From Haemonchus contortus (lineage: Eukaryota > Nematoda > Chromadorea > Rhabditida > Trichostrongylidae): a stretch of 64,000 nt of DNA. Both the position numbers and the translations under genes were made by a program. Positions 54,786 through 64,000 of this stretch are shown piece by piece. Numbering within the stretch: the first letter of the stretch is position 1; each line of letters begins with the position of its first letter. The notes beneath the pieces were generated by a model. It was not told the origin of the DNA. It worked only from the letters and a program-made list of their open reading frames with translations, and did not search any database. The DNA lies in contig LS997563.1 in the NCBI GenBank assembly GCA_000469685.2, forward strand, positions 25,250,897 through 25,314,896. Reading direction: 5' to 3'.

Positions 54786-55546
54786 ATGGTATTAACCATT
54801 ATGATGAACGCCAATGACTCGCTTTTAGGAATGATAAGGATGACGACTGAAAACTCTTTGGATGTCTTTATCAAGCTAGTTGACCCTGTAATAGAACGCG
54901 ACAATTTGGTATTCTGGAAAAGCGTAATCACGCAAGTGAGATACCGTCAACCAGTTCAGATCATGTAGGCTCTGACAAGTGAGGTCAAGAGCCATCCTGG
55001 AATAGAAAGAAAGCGGGTCGCTTTCCAGGCTTCTCTCGATCTGCTGCCTTAATTTTAGCGCTTTTACACAAGACAACGGCTGCGATTTCCGCCCTGCGGT
55101 ACATTATTATCAAGAGGAATGCCCTACCTACCTAGAAGCCAAGAATATGACCTTGCATGGGATCTGCTGAGGCTGCTATTTGCCAGACAATGTCACACAA
55201 AATCAAATATGATGCTCTTTCCTCATCGATCGAGTCGTTCTACCTGATATCTCGACGGACAGCTAAACTCAGTCAAGTGGTGATGGTAGTCCTACTGTAC
55301 TCACATGTCTGCTCCGAATCTCAGTTGCTCGAAAGACGGAAAGCCCGTCAAGCAACGCTGATCCTTTCTGATCAGATGAACTTTCATCGCGTTCGCATTG
55401 AAAACAGTTCTAGTTTATGTTCTCAAATCTCTATTCCACATAAAATGATAGCATGCTACGTAGCACATACTCAACACCGCCATGCTCACAAATGGGGGAG
55501 CGTTAAATTTCAAAAAAAGTGTAGGGATTCTGTTACATCTCGATAA
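54786..55546 (+). other. Unrecognised open frames
   Basis: Plus-strand frames at 54786-54968 (60 codons) and 55157-55546 (129 codons) and a minus-strand frame at 54876-55076 are open, but no motif, splice pair or codon pattern separates them from chance. They sit in the probable intron between 54669 and 56128. Confidence 0.2.
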
Positions 55547-55689
55547 GTCTTCCATAATCTTACTACCCGTATGTACTACCTCTTGTCCTCGTCATTCGTC
55601 TATCATTCCTGTTCCAATACCCTCAATCACAAGTTGGACTTGACAGCCGTCACATTCCCTGTCGAAAGTGAAAACATTGGCTGATTTCA

Positions 55690-55950
55690 TAGTCCGCCGG
55701 CGTGCGAGCCGAGGCAGTGCTAGGGGGGAGGAGGGAAGCAGACAGTCGGCCAGCTCCTTCGAAGGGCTGTAAACACCGAGAGACAAGATCAAAGACCATT
55801 TGTTCAAGCCCTCGGTTGTTTGTTCTTTGATCTTGTCTCTCGGTGTTTACAGCCCTTCGAAGGGGCTAGCGGACTGTCTGCCTCCCTCCTTCCCCCCCCC
55901 CCCCCCCCTAGCACTGCCTCGGCTCGCACGCCGGCCGGCCGGCGGACCAT
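55690..55950. mobile_element. GC-rich palindromic MITE, 261 bp
   Basis: GTCCGCCGGCGTGCGAGCC at the left mirrors the right end, and pairing runs through GGCAGTGCTAGGGGGG and CCTTCGAAGG to a centre near 55808. The right arm has an expanded run of about 16 C where the left has six G. It is much more GC-rich than its surroundings. Confidence 0.85.
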
Positions 55951-56127
55951 GAAAGCAGCCATTCGAGGGCTACTTGCTTTCAGTCTTAGTCCTGATCTGA
56001 GACGAAGAAAGCGCAGTAATCAGAGTTAATGTAGTCGTTGAATATAAAAGTGTCTGCATGTGTCTTGAGAGTTGAAATCGCAATTTCCTGAATGGCATAT
56101 TCGAAGAATCGTTACGTTTTTATTTAG

Positions 56128-56256
56128 GAACTCGATCGTAGGAACAAGGAGATGTTAAGAGACGCAGCAAAAAACCTCCGACAAGCAATACAGTCCCCAA
56201 CTATGGATGGGGGTTACTCTTTCTCATCTCCTGACAGAACAAATGGCATTGAAAAG
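56128..56256 (+). CDS. Predicted exon, coiled-coil-like, phase 0
   Basis: Between TTTTTATTTAG and GAAAAG/GTATGT, 43 codons read ELDRRNKEMLRDAAKNLRQA then IQSPTMDGGYSFSSPDRTNG and IEK. Phase 0 at entry matches the exon ending at 54669. The first half is a clear amphipathic helix. The next downstream coding stretch is a mariner pseudogene, so the following host exon is uncertain (61675 is the next candidate). Confidence 0.6.
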
Positions 56257-56821
56257 GTATGTTGAAACCGATAAGATGTGGCTTGAGTAATATTTTGAAT
56301 ACTGCGACGTAGGGGCTGTTCTAGCGCTTTGTAACTCCTCAGAAAATTAAGATGGCGCTAGAGACACTGAAAGTAATTCAGAACGAGCGGATTGAGTGAT
56401 TGGCTGTTGCAATTGAAATTCTGCCAATTACTGTATTCCTAGAATGAGCTCACGACTTATATGTCTTATGCTAAATTCACTGAGATCACTTTTGTAGCAT
56501 GTTGTTAAGTTAAGTGGTAGGAACTGCGATGCTGGTGGAACCGCAGGAGGTCAGGGTTCAGGTTTTTGAGAAATATTGCGACAGATGTAGCGCCTCCGAG
56601 CACCCAGTGCGGTAGCCTACATATCAGTTCCGAGCCATTCTTAGCTTCCAAGGAAAGTTCTTGCCGTTTCCGCGCACCAGCCATATGAAGTCATATTTTA
56701 GCGGCTTTCAAATTAAACCATCGAAGTATTGTGCTAATTAGCCATAGACTGCTCTTTCTGTCAGAGCACTTTACTCAAAATTCCATAAGGCGTTCGAAAT
56801 CTTTGAGAGGTTTCATCCTTG

Positions 56822-57960
56822 ATGGAGAATTCTGTTTTTGGAATGATCTATCTCAATGGATCCAAGCTTGGTCGAAATATGAAGGAGGCAGCCACAAACA
56901 TCAACGTTGCACGGGGAAAGGGCGCTGTAGCGAAATGCATCGTCTTTGGTTGGTTTCAGGAATTTAGAATTTGAGACGAGTATTTGTAAGGGCAAGAGCG
57001 AGTCGGCGACCACCGTTAGTGGATCATGAAGCTTCGCTAAGAGCAGTCGACGAATATCGACACCAACTTTTGACAGAGATTACAAAGCATATGAAAGTTT
57101 CGCATACAGCCAGTATGCCTCAAGCAGATGAGTTGGTAAAGAAACTTGACAGGTGGGTGTCACACTATTCACCAGGCAGCAGCACTTGAGGCACCTGAAA
57201 ATTTCGGGGTAACGGGGGTAACGGAACTTCTCCCCGATCGCGGTTCTCTTCCTTGCGGCATGCGGCAAATGTCACTGCAATTACAGTATTCACCCCGCCT
57301 CCCCACCAGTCGATATGACGCAATACTTTTCATTAGTTGCCTTTCTCTTTTACTAGTTTTGATCGTTTTTTATCTTTATTTTTCTTGTTTTTATGTTTAT
57401 TAGACTTGTTTAATTAGAATGACTCCTCCTACATTAGCGACGATCAAGACAGCATTGGAATTGAAGGGGGCGGCCAGCCAATTCAAATAATTAAAGAATC
57501 CCTACCTCACGTATTGCGCGCTCTAATCTTCCATCGCAATCCTGCGATACGCGTCGGGTGCGGCGTGCGCGACGCCGTCTTCGGGGAGAATATTCCGAAC
57601 CCAAAATTTCGAGTTCCTTGCTGAAAGAAATGATATTGAGCCAATCCTCCATCCGATTGTCACGTGTGATAAAAAATGGATCGTATATGACAACAGAAAA
57701 CGTTTTGCTCGGTGGTTAGGTTTAGATGAGCCTACAAAAACTTTTTCCATGCCAGTTTTACACCTGAAGAAGGCAGTGAACACAGTAGGTAGTTCACCCG
57801 TGGATTAATCCACCACTCATTTCTTCGCCCAATCAAACCATTGCCGCATAGACTTACTGCGATCAAGTTTACAATATGTACCCGGAATTGGAGCGAGTGC
57901 AGCCAGCACCAGTGGAGATAGCTTATTTTTATCAAAAGGGCTGGAATTAAGGACAGCAGC
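56822..57960 (+). pseudogene. Second mariner transposase pseudogene
   Basis: The plus strand starts MENSVFGMIYLNGSKLGRN and follows mariner N-termini (VFGWFQEFR, then RRPPLVDHEASLRAV, HMKVSHTA, and VKKLDRWVSH at 57150). After degraded sequence it resumes at 57600 with RNDIEPILHPIVTCDKKWIV then YDNRKRFARWLGLDEPTK, holding the first catalytic aspartate, and ends in weaker similarity (SSPNQTIAA, stop, TYCDQVYNMY) near 57900. Multiple stops and frameshifts; the second and third catalytic sites are not found. It differs from the copy at 24481, so it is a separate insertion or subfamily. Confidence 0.75.
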
Positions 57961-58266
57961 AACTCTAAAATCGCGAGATTCAGAAACATCTGTGATAAGG
58001 ATTGTGTTTCCTTTTCTACAGGTCCTAATCATGGATGACCATCGATTTAACTAGAGTGCCACAACAGACAAGCACACTGAAACCGGAGCACAAAAGGGCG
58101 GGTGAACTGAGGCATCAGAAAGTAAGTCCGAAAACCCAACATGTAGAAGAAGCCCTACAAAGTGTCGAAGTAATGGAAAGGGGAAAACTTTATGTAAATT
58201 AGAGAAAACAATCAAATCAGGAAATTTCAACAAAGTCTGCTAATATTCCTTCGGTTTATTCCTGAA

Positions 58267-58315
58267 CATATACTATAGACTGATCATCACGGAAACGATC
58301 AGTTTATAGTATATG
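58267..58315. repeat. 19-bp hairpin
   Basis: Bases 58267-58285 and 58297-58315 are reverse complements with one mismatch around an 11-base loop. Confidence 0.75.
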
Positions 58316-58497
58316 ATGGTTGACGAGACGAATGAATGAATCATTACGCCTCCATGATCGATGTCAAAAGACCCGAGAGAAGTTGCAATTAATCACTCGG
58401 AGCTTCTTCAATTGCTGGTCTTCTCGATGTATAAACTCTTGTTAATACTGATGCCTCAGAGCTCGAACAATGTTCCCAAACCGCAACTAAGGTTGTC

Positions 58498-61125
58498 TAC
58501 AATACCCTCCCTAATTATTCAAAAAAAGGCGAAAAAGACGCGGATTCGCGTCTTTTTCGTCTTTTCCCTATAACTAGGTGGGTTTACACTTTTTTCATGA
58601 ATGATGTTATATAGTTCGACTCAGCTCGTCGAGATCTATAAAATGGTGAGTTCGAAATTTGGAAAACATCAATTTTTAAGTCCTCGATCCACCGAAGCTC
58701 CTGGGGGTACGTCATTAGCGGCGACGCTCGCCATAATTATAACCAGAAGACATTCTCCTCCATTGGAAGTATTCAGTGAGTTGTAGGGCAGCTGTCATAT
58801 TTCAAAACTAAGCAGGAAATGGACCGTTGCATTTTTCATGTTTTACTAATCATATTGGTACCATTTTTTCCGAAATGGACGAATTCAGTCGCGCACCAAT
58901 CTTGAACGATAGCGACTTTTTAATTTGAGAAATAGCAAAAATGAGTTGATTCCCAATGCTAGTAAATGATCTACCTACACTTCAGAAATAGTGCTTCCCT
59001 ACAGTCTGCACATTGTATGCATGAGTTCAAGAATAAAAGCGTTTCTATCGTTCAAATTCCGGTTTGCGGCATATTTTCGCAGAAAACACACGTTTTCTTC
59101 GGTTTTCAAGTAGGATTACCGATGTTCATGAGGAAGTTACGCCTATCATCGAAAATATTCACACTGAACTTTTTGTGAACAACCACGGATATGAGGAATA
59201 GTCACTTGTTTGGATCCTCAGGCTTCATAAATAGCTTTCGATCGTAGCCCAAAGCACAGGAGACTGAACCACATATTTTTTATTTGAAGTAAACGTATGC
59301 AATGCTACACCGTTGAAATCCATTTCCAAAAAGCTATTCAGCGGTATGAAAATCACTTAACGAATCACACTTCGAATTAACACCTGTAGCACCATATTTC
59401 CATTCTACTCCGCCACTCGGCCACCCAATTAGGCATGTGGCTCGAGTGACCGAGGCAGCATATTGATTGATTGCCTGCTTGCTTTGATGTGCGCCATCAA
59501 TCGAACATTCTTAGAAATATGTCTCGTGATTGAATGTGCACAATTCTAACATGCAACTGTTTCCAATGAACCTCACTTTGCATATTACGATATTTCTTTT
59601 CTACTGGGGTTGAGTCATACTTTTGGAATTCATTTTATGAAGTGATGGTCGTATTTCTCGTTTGCATTTGTATCATTTCTTCCACCTTGTACATTTCTGG
59701 GAGCCGATGATGCATCGTCTTTCCACAGAAGCTGTTACAGCACCTTGAGTCGATCTCAGGTATTGTCCCTCGACCTCAGCGGCTCCCACAGTAATTACCG
59801 AAGGAGTTTTTTCGCACCTCGACAATAGCCTGCCTACTAATGGTGCCGCAGTCGTAAACTATTTTACAACCTACACATTCAAATGCGGCCGCTATAATGT
59901 CTCACTAGTGAGCATGAAGGTGATACAGTCATTCAAGTTGCAAAGTTTTTTGTTGCAAACACAAGAATATCCACAATTACTTCGAAGAATTCGTGTTATG
60001 GGAGGAGTTGTCACTGAAAACTTACACTTCTTGAAAATCATCTTGTTTTGCAAAGTGAGGTGAAACATTGCGTGTAAGAGTTGTGCACATTCAATCACGA
60101 GAGCAAATTTCTAAGAATATTCGTTTGGTGGCGCACATCAAAGCAAACAGGCAATCAATCAATATGCTGCCTCGGTCACTCGAGCCACATGCCTAATTGG
60201 GTGGCCGAGTGGCGGAGTGGAATGGAAATATGGTGCTAAAGGTGTTAATTCGAAGTGTGATTCGTTAAGTGATTTTCATACCGCTGAATAGCTTTTTGGA
60301 AATGGATTTCAACGGTGTAGCATTGCATACGCTTACTTCAAATAAAAAATATGTGGTTCAGTCTCCTGTGCTTTGGGCTACGATCGAAAGCTATTTATGA
60401 AGCCTGAGGATCCAAACAAGTAACTATTCCTCATATCCGTGGTTGTTCACAAAAAGTTCAGTGTGAATACTTTCGATGATAGGCGTAACTTTCTCATGAA
60501 CATCGGAAATCCTACTTGAAAACGCAAGAAAACGTGTGTTTTCTGCGAAAATATGCCGCAAACCGGAATTTGAACGATAGAAACGCTTTTATTCTTGAAC
60601 TCATGCATACAATGTGCAGACTGTAGGGAAGCACTATTTCTGAAGTGTAGGTAGATCATACTTGCATTGGGAATCAACTCATTTTTGCTATTTCTCAAAT
60701 TAAAAAGTCGCTATCGTTCAAGATTGGTGCGCGACTGAATTCGTCCATTTCGGAAAAAATGGTACCAATATGATTAGTAAAACATGAAAAATGCAACGGT
60801 CCATTTCCTGCTTAGTTTTGAAATATGACAGCTGCCCTACAACTCACTGAATACTTCCAATGGAGGAGAATGTCTTCTGGTTATAATTATGGCGAGCGTC
60901 GCCGCTAATGACGTACCCCCAGGAGCTTCGGTGGATCGAGGACTTAAAAATTGAAGTTTTCCAAATTTTGAACTCACCATTTTATAGATCTCGACGAGCT
61001 GAGTCGAACTATATAACATCATTCATGAAAAAAGTGTAAACCCACCTAGTTATAGGGAAAAGACGAAAAAGACGCGAATCCGCGTCTTTTTCGCCTTTTT
61101 TTGAATAATTAGGGAGGGTATTGTA
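58498..61125. mobile_element. Long palindromic foldback DNA element, copy 2
   Basis: Arms of about 1.04 kb (58498-59542 and 60083-61125) pair almost perfectly around a 540-bp spacer. The ends are TACAATACCCTCCCTAATT and complement. Blocks TATAACTAGGTGGGTTTACA, GGGTACGTCATTAGCGGCGA and ATAATTATAACCAGAAGACA correspond, in the same order, to the left arm of copy 1 at 1025-1215 with frequent differences. The two are subfamilies of one group. The arms contain a 70-codon open frame on both sides merely because they mirror each other. No transposase. Confidence 0.88.
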
Positions 61126-61674
61126 GCCGCCCAGACCCTGCGCGCAATACTGGCATCTTCTGTATAAAAGTAATAGATTGGAAGCTTTCTCGTGAAGCCG
61201 ATATCACTTGTATGAAGAGTTCATGCTCACTGAGTACAAGTGCACTATGCACAATGAGTATGATGTTGTGCCACCAGATCCAAAGTCCTTCAAAGGATGA
61301 AAGCGAACAGTTGAAGCGATGACAGGAAAACGCTTTGTATGTTTTTGATAACTTCTACAAACCTATTCAAAACTCAGAGATAATGTCGTTCGTGCTAGTG
61401 CTTCAGAGTGGATATCCGTAGATGCTGAGAGCTAACGGGTAGGGTACTATCCAATTCCCCTTATAATAGCATTCTTATACAGCAGCACAGTCCTTCCAAT
61501 CTTCCATGTTGAGAATTTTACTTTGTTCCCGATAGGTAGTGGAGCCCAGCGAGATAACTAACGATACCTACCGCTCCAAGAAGGGAAAGATTCAGGATCG
61601 CAGTGGCGACTTATGATATAGAAAGAAGAGGTATATACCGTCGTTTGTGGTTTCGATTGCTGATCCCAAATTAG
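61126..61674. other. Gene-free stretch
   Basis: Nothing recognised. Confidence 0.35.
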
Positions 61675-61795
61675 GTTGTAATTGTCGAAGATATCAAGGA
61701 ACAGTGTTCAGAGAACTTTTCAATCCTGGAGTATGAAATTACGTCAGCTAATGAACATTCTAGTCACTGCGACTGCTGCGGTGATACCACAACTG
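61675..61795 (+). CDS. Predicted exon, cysteine-bearing
   Basis: After ATCCCAAATTAG the frame is open from phase 0: VVIVEDIKEQCSENFSILEY, then EITSANEHSSHCDCCGDTTT, before ACTG/GTAGGG. It ends one base into a codon. Entry phase matches the exon ending at 56256, but 5.4 kb including a mariner pseudogene and a long palindrome lie between. Another reading frame across the same region stays open for 82 codons, so the frame choice is tentative. Confidence 0.35.
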
Positions 61796-62584
61796 GTAGG
61801 GCTCGGTAGATACTTTATGAAAAAAAGGAAAGCTGAGGTCAAACGAACGAACGGTGTTACCACCACTTCAAAACCTCACCTCACCAAAATAATCGTTTAT
61901 GCAATTTCATCATCAGAAAGTGTTCGCTGATCCCAAGTTAACGACAATTTAGGAATAGCCCTGTGATAATATACTTTTTTGTGAAACAGCTCTGATGTCT
62001 TGGTGTAGCACCGAACCCCGGTTTTTCGAAATAAGACAATCTCAACGGATGGCACAGTTGCACGCGGATGACAATAAATTTACCCGAAACGCGGACAACG
62101 ACAAGTTTGAACGGAAAGTAACAATCAAGTGATGATACAATAGCAGAATGAAAAAACGGGATCACTAGAATACTCAGGGTCCTGGCGATGAAGTCCTCTG
62201 GCTGCGCGAGAGCCGTCGAATTCGGGCAGTTGAAGGCGGGTGAGGAGAGGCGCAGTTTGGGCCCCTTCTGGGTTGTGCAGACAAGAAGACATCTGCACCC
62301 TCTTTTTACACTGAAAATTCCCGCCAAAAGTCCGTCTCTTAGACGGTCATTTAATCCCAGACCTATCTCCACGGGTTCGACCTCCCTCATGCCACATTGG
62401 TCTCTCAATCCTTGCATTACGTGAATGAATAGCGAGTTCCTGCAGCTCAGCAACTGCCCCTGAGAATCCAAATGGAGGTCTTCATATATGCATACATGAA
62501 CAAATTTTTGACATGTCATTTTTAATGCAAGTATCCGCATGGTGAAAGTGAAGATCTCCAACTTGCTTCAGCTTGGTTGTGCAG

Positions 62585-62651
62585 CTTCAAATTTTCACAG
62601 CTTCCATAGAGGTCATTCAAGTGAAAAACAGCAGTTTAATAAAATCAGAGG
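62585..62651 (+). CDS. Weak exon candidate
   Basis: After CTTGGTTGTGCAG the sequence, entered with one base from the exon ending at 61795, reads SNFHSFHRGHSSEKQQFNKI then R before GG/GTTCGT. Phase agrees, the donor is weak. Confidence 0.25.
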
Positions 62652-63047
62652 GTTCGTGGATTAAATGCTGTTTATGCTATCGATGGTCAGGAGACCTCTG
62701 CTGGAATTTTCGTTTTCTTTCCATTATACGCTTGTCTGTCCCCTTAACTTCAACATTAAGCTGCAGTATCCTGAATGGCTGAAATTTCTCGAACATTAGA
62801 AAAAGCAGTTCCTTCATTCAAAAGAAGTGTCTAGATGTCTGGAACGCGGAAGTCTCTAAGAGGAACTCCAAAAGGAGCTATGAAGCGATCATTTGGACCC
62901 CGGAGCAAAGAAGGAAAAGAGAGGTTTCTGCCTACACTTCATTCATCAGTTCAAGATATGTAAATAAACACTAGAGCGATCAAACATTATTGCTCACCTG
63001 CTTCGCTAGTCTGAAATGTATGAGCAAAAGGTTTCAATATGATCATC
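62652..63047 (+). other. Possible terminal-exon region
   Basis: At 62831-62959 a plus-strand frame reads MSGTRKSLRGTPKGAMKRSF, then GPRSKEGKERFLPTLH and stops, with AATAAA five bases from the stop. Another frame over the same bases is equally open. It may be the last exon of the gene or chance. Confidence 0.2.
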
Positions 63048-63215
63048 ATGCCCTACCATTTATAATTCACTAAGCGTCTGTCAGTTTTTCGGTGTGTCGG
63101 TGTGTACGTCGATATGTGATGGTGTGTGTGTCGGTATGTGTGTGGCGGAGATTCATAACTCGTTTTCCACTGGATCTTAAGCGTTAAATTTGAAAAGGAT
63201 GTGAGTGTAGACTTC
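63048..63215 (+). repeat. Decayed Helitron-like 5' fragment
   Basis: ATTTATAATTCACTAAGCGT (similar to 19551-19570), a TG-rich tract, and one decayed ~146-bp unit (ATTCATAACTC, CACTGGATCTTAAGCG). No 3' terminus follows. Confidence 0.5.
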
Positions 63216-64000
63216 GACGTAGGTCGTACTGACGTGACAAAAAGTTAATGATTGATAGTAAGTGATATAAAGCCTTGCAGAGCAAAGAAGAGCGGAATCC
63301 GTCGCGCCTTTCGTATTAGTGCATGGTGTGCCATAAATATGATAACAAATTAATTGGCTTTAAGAACTGCAAATCACATTGGTACATAGTGGATGCATGT
63401 GAACAATTCACTACACATCGCCTGAAAAAAATCGAGCGTACCGTCATTTGATATAACCGTCTCCCGTGCTAATTATAACTCAAATACTCATCGACGGTAA
63501 CTCACAAGGTTTCTTCAAAATTGCCAGTCCGGACTTTCATTGATGAGGAACAGCAACTGTGACGAATTTTGAGGAGCGGGTTACTCTCCTCAGTAGGATC
63601 ACCATTCCACTGAATTGTTGTCCCATGGATACGTGGGCCAATCGGAAGCAGGGATAAAACCGCAGACATTCTCTTATATCAGTCACGATCTTTCTCTTCT
63701 TGTGATCAGGTGTTCCAAAGTTTTCGAATCGTACGCTCGAAATAATCTTAAACTCCCAACATCATAAAGAGTTCTGATTTTTTTTATATTTTTTCCAACA
63801 AAAATTAGATATATGCCTCTGGTGGCACAGAGTGAAGCACAAGCCATCAAGGGAGAGGAGAATGGCAACGGGAAAGTTTTAACTATCTCATCGGCTTTTC
63901 TTTCGTCAGAGAAAAGTGTGTCAATTATTGCACTGCATTTACTTTTTGCACAGAACTTATCGTCAGAAGGCATAATAAGCTCCTGGAACTTATTTAACTA
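63216..64000. other. Gene-free stretch to the window end
   Basis: A 96-codon minus-strand frame at 63683-63973 has no recognised motif or splice borders; otherwise nothing seen. Confidence 0.35.

Noticed and set aside
56968..57152. A host exon reading RRVFVRARASRRPPLVDHEA with good borders
   Set aside because: The sequence matches the linker region of mariner transposases (RRPPLVDHEA, HMKVSHTA, VKKLDRW) and is continuous with other mariner blocks, so it is transposon debris.
60195..60215. A tRNA A-box-like GGTGGCCGAGTGG in the second palindrome
   Set aside because: No B box at tRNA spacing and no cloverleaf pairing; it is part of the palindrome arm and mirrored at 59405-59430.
61938..62561. 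A 207-codon minus-strand open frame
   Set aside because: No recognised domain, and the plus strand is also open over part of it. Length alone is not enough in a window this size.

Overview
The window looks like intron- and transposon-rich nuclear DNA from a nematode, most likely a strongylid (hookworm-like) worm. Evidence: a spliced cuticle collagen gene with the nematode-type N-terminus and cysteine pattern; a degenerate interstitial tract of the nematode telomere repeat (TTAGGC); short exons with AG/GT borders; and RTE, CR1-like, mariner and Helitron-type repeats in large numbers. There is no bacterial gene organisation. The species assignment is inference.

Layout. 0-5 kb: a small perfect hairpin and a 3.6-kb palindromic foldback element (959-4575) that carries a nested 0.86-kb TTAA-flanked element. 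5-8.5 kb: a mariner-type MITE, the 3' stump of an RTE retroelement, then a likely two-exon gene end (6256-6852) and weaker coding-like stretches. 8.5-16.8 kb: mostly gene-free, with two copies of a tRNA-derived SINE, a telomere-like tract and one well-bounded plus-strand exon (11949-12150). 16.8-18.7 kb: the best gene of the window, a three-exon cuticle collagen of 287 residues with a TATA box and a poly(A) signal. 19.5-30.4 kb: a repeat island. It holds a Helitron-like element split by a CR1-like retroelement, a mariner transposase pseudogene, an RTE remnant, and a composite 2.7-kb inverted-repeat element with further palindromes inside it.

31.7-62.7 kb: a series of short plus-strand exons (31736, 32103, 38178, 38627, 45546, 51408, 51660, 54226, 54540, 56128, and possibly 61675 and 62585). 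The first encodes a single transmembrane segment and several later ones are helix- or coiled-coil-like. Most borders are phase 0. I read them as one or two genes whose introns are swollen by transposons; joining them is inference and some phase gaps remain. The introns contain foldback elements, a second TTAA element, an RTE retroelement, Helitron-like copies with ~146-bp tandem repeats, a hAT-like remnant, two abutting mariner MITEs, another mariner pseudogene and a second long palindrome (58498-61125) related to the one at 959.

Most coding-looking material is dead transposon protein: every reverse transcriptase and transposase here is broken by stops, frameshifts or catalytic changes. The most unusual items are the two related long-palindrome elements, the Helitron-like family with internal minisatellites and CTRR ends, and the multiply nested inverted repeats at 26.7-29.4 kb.
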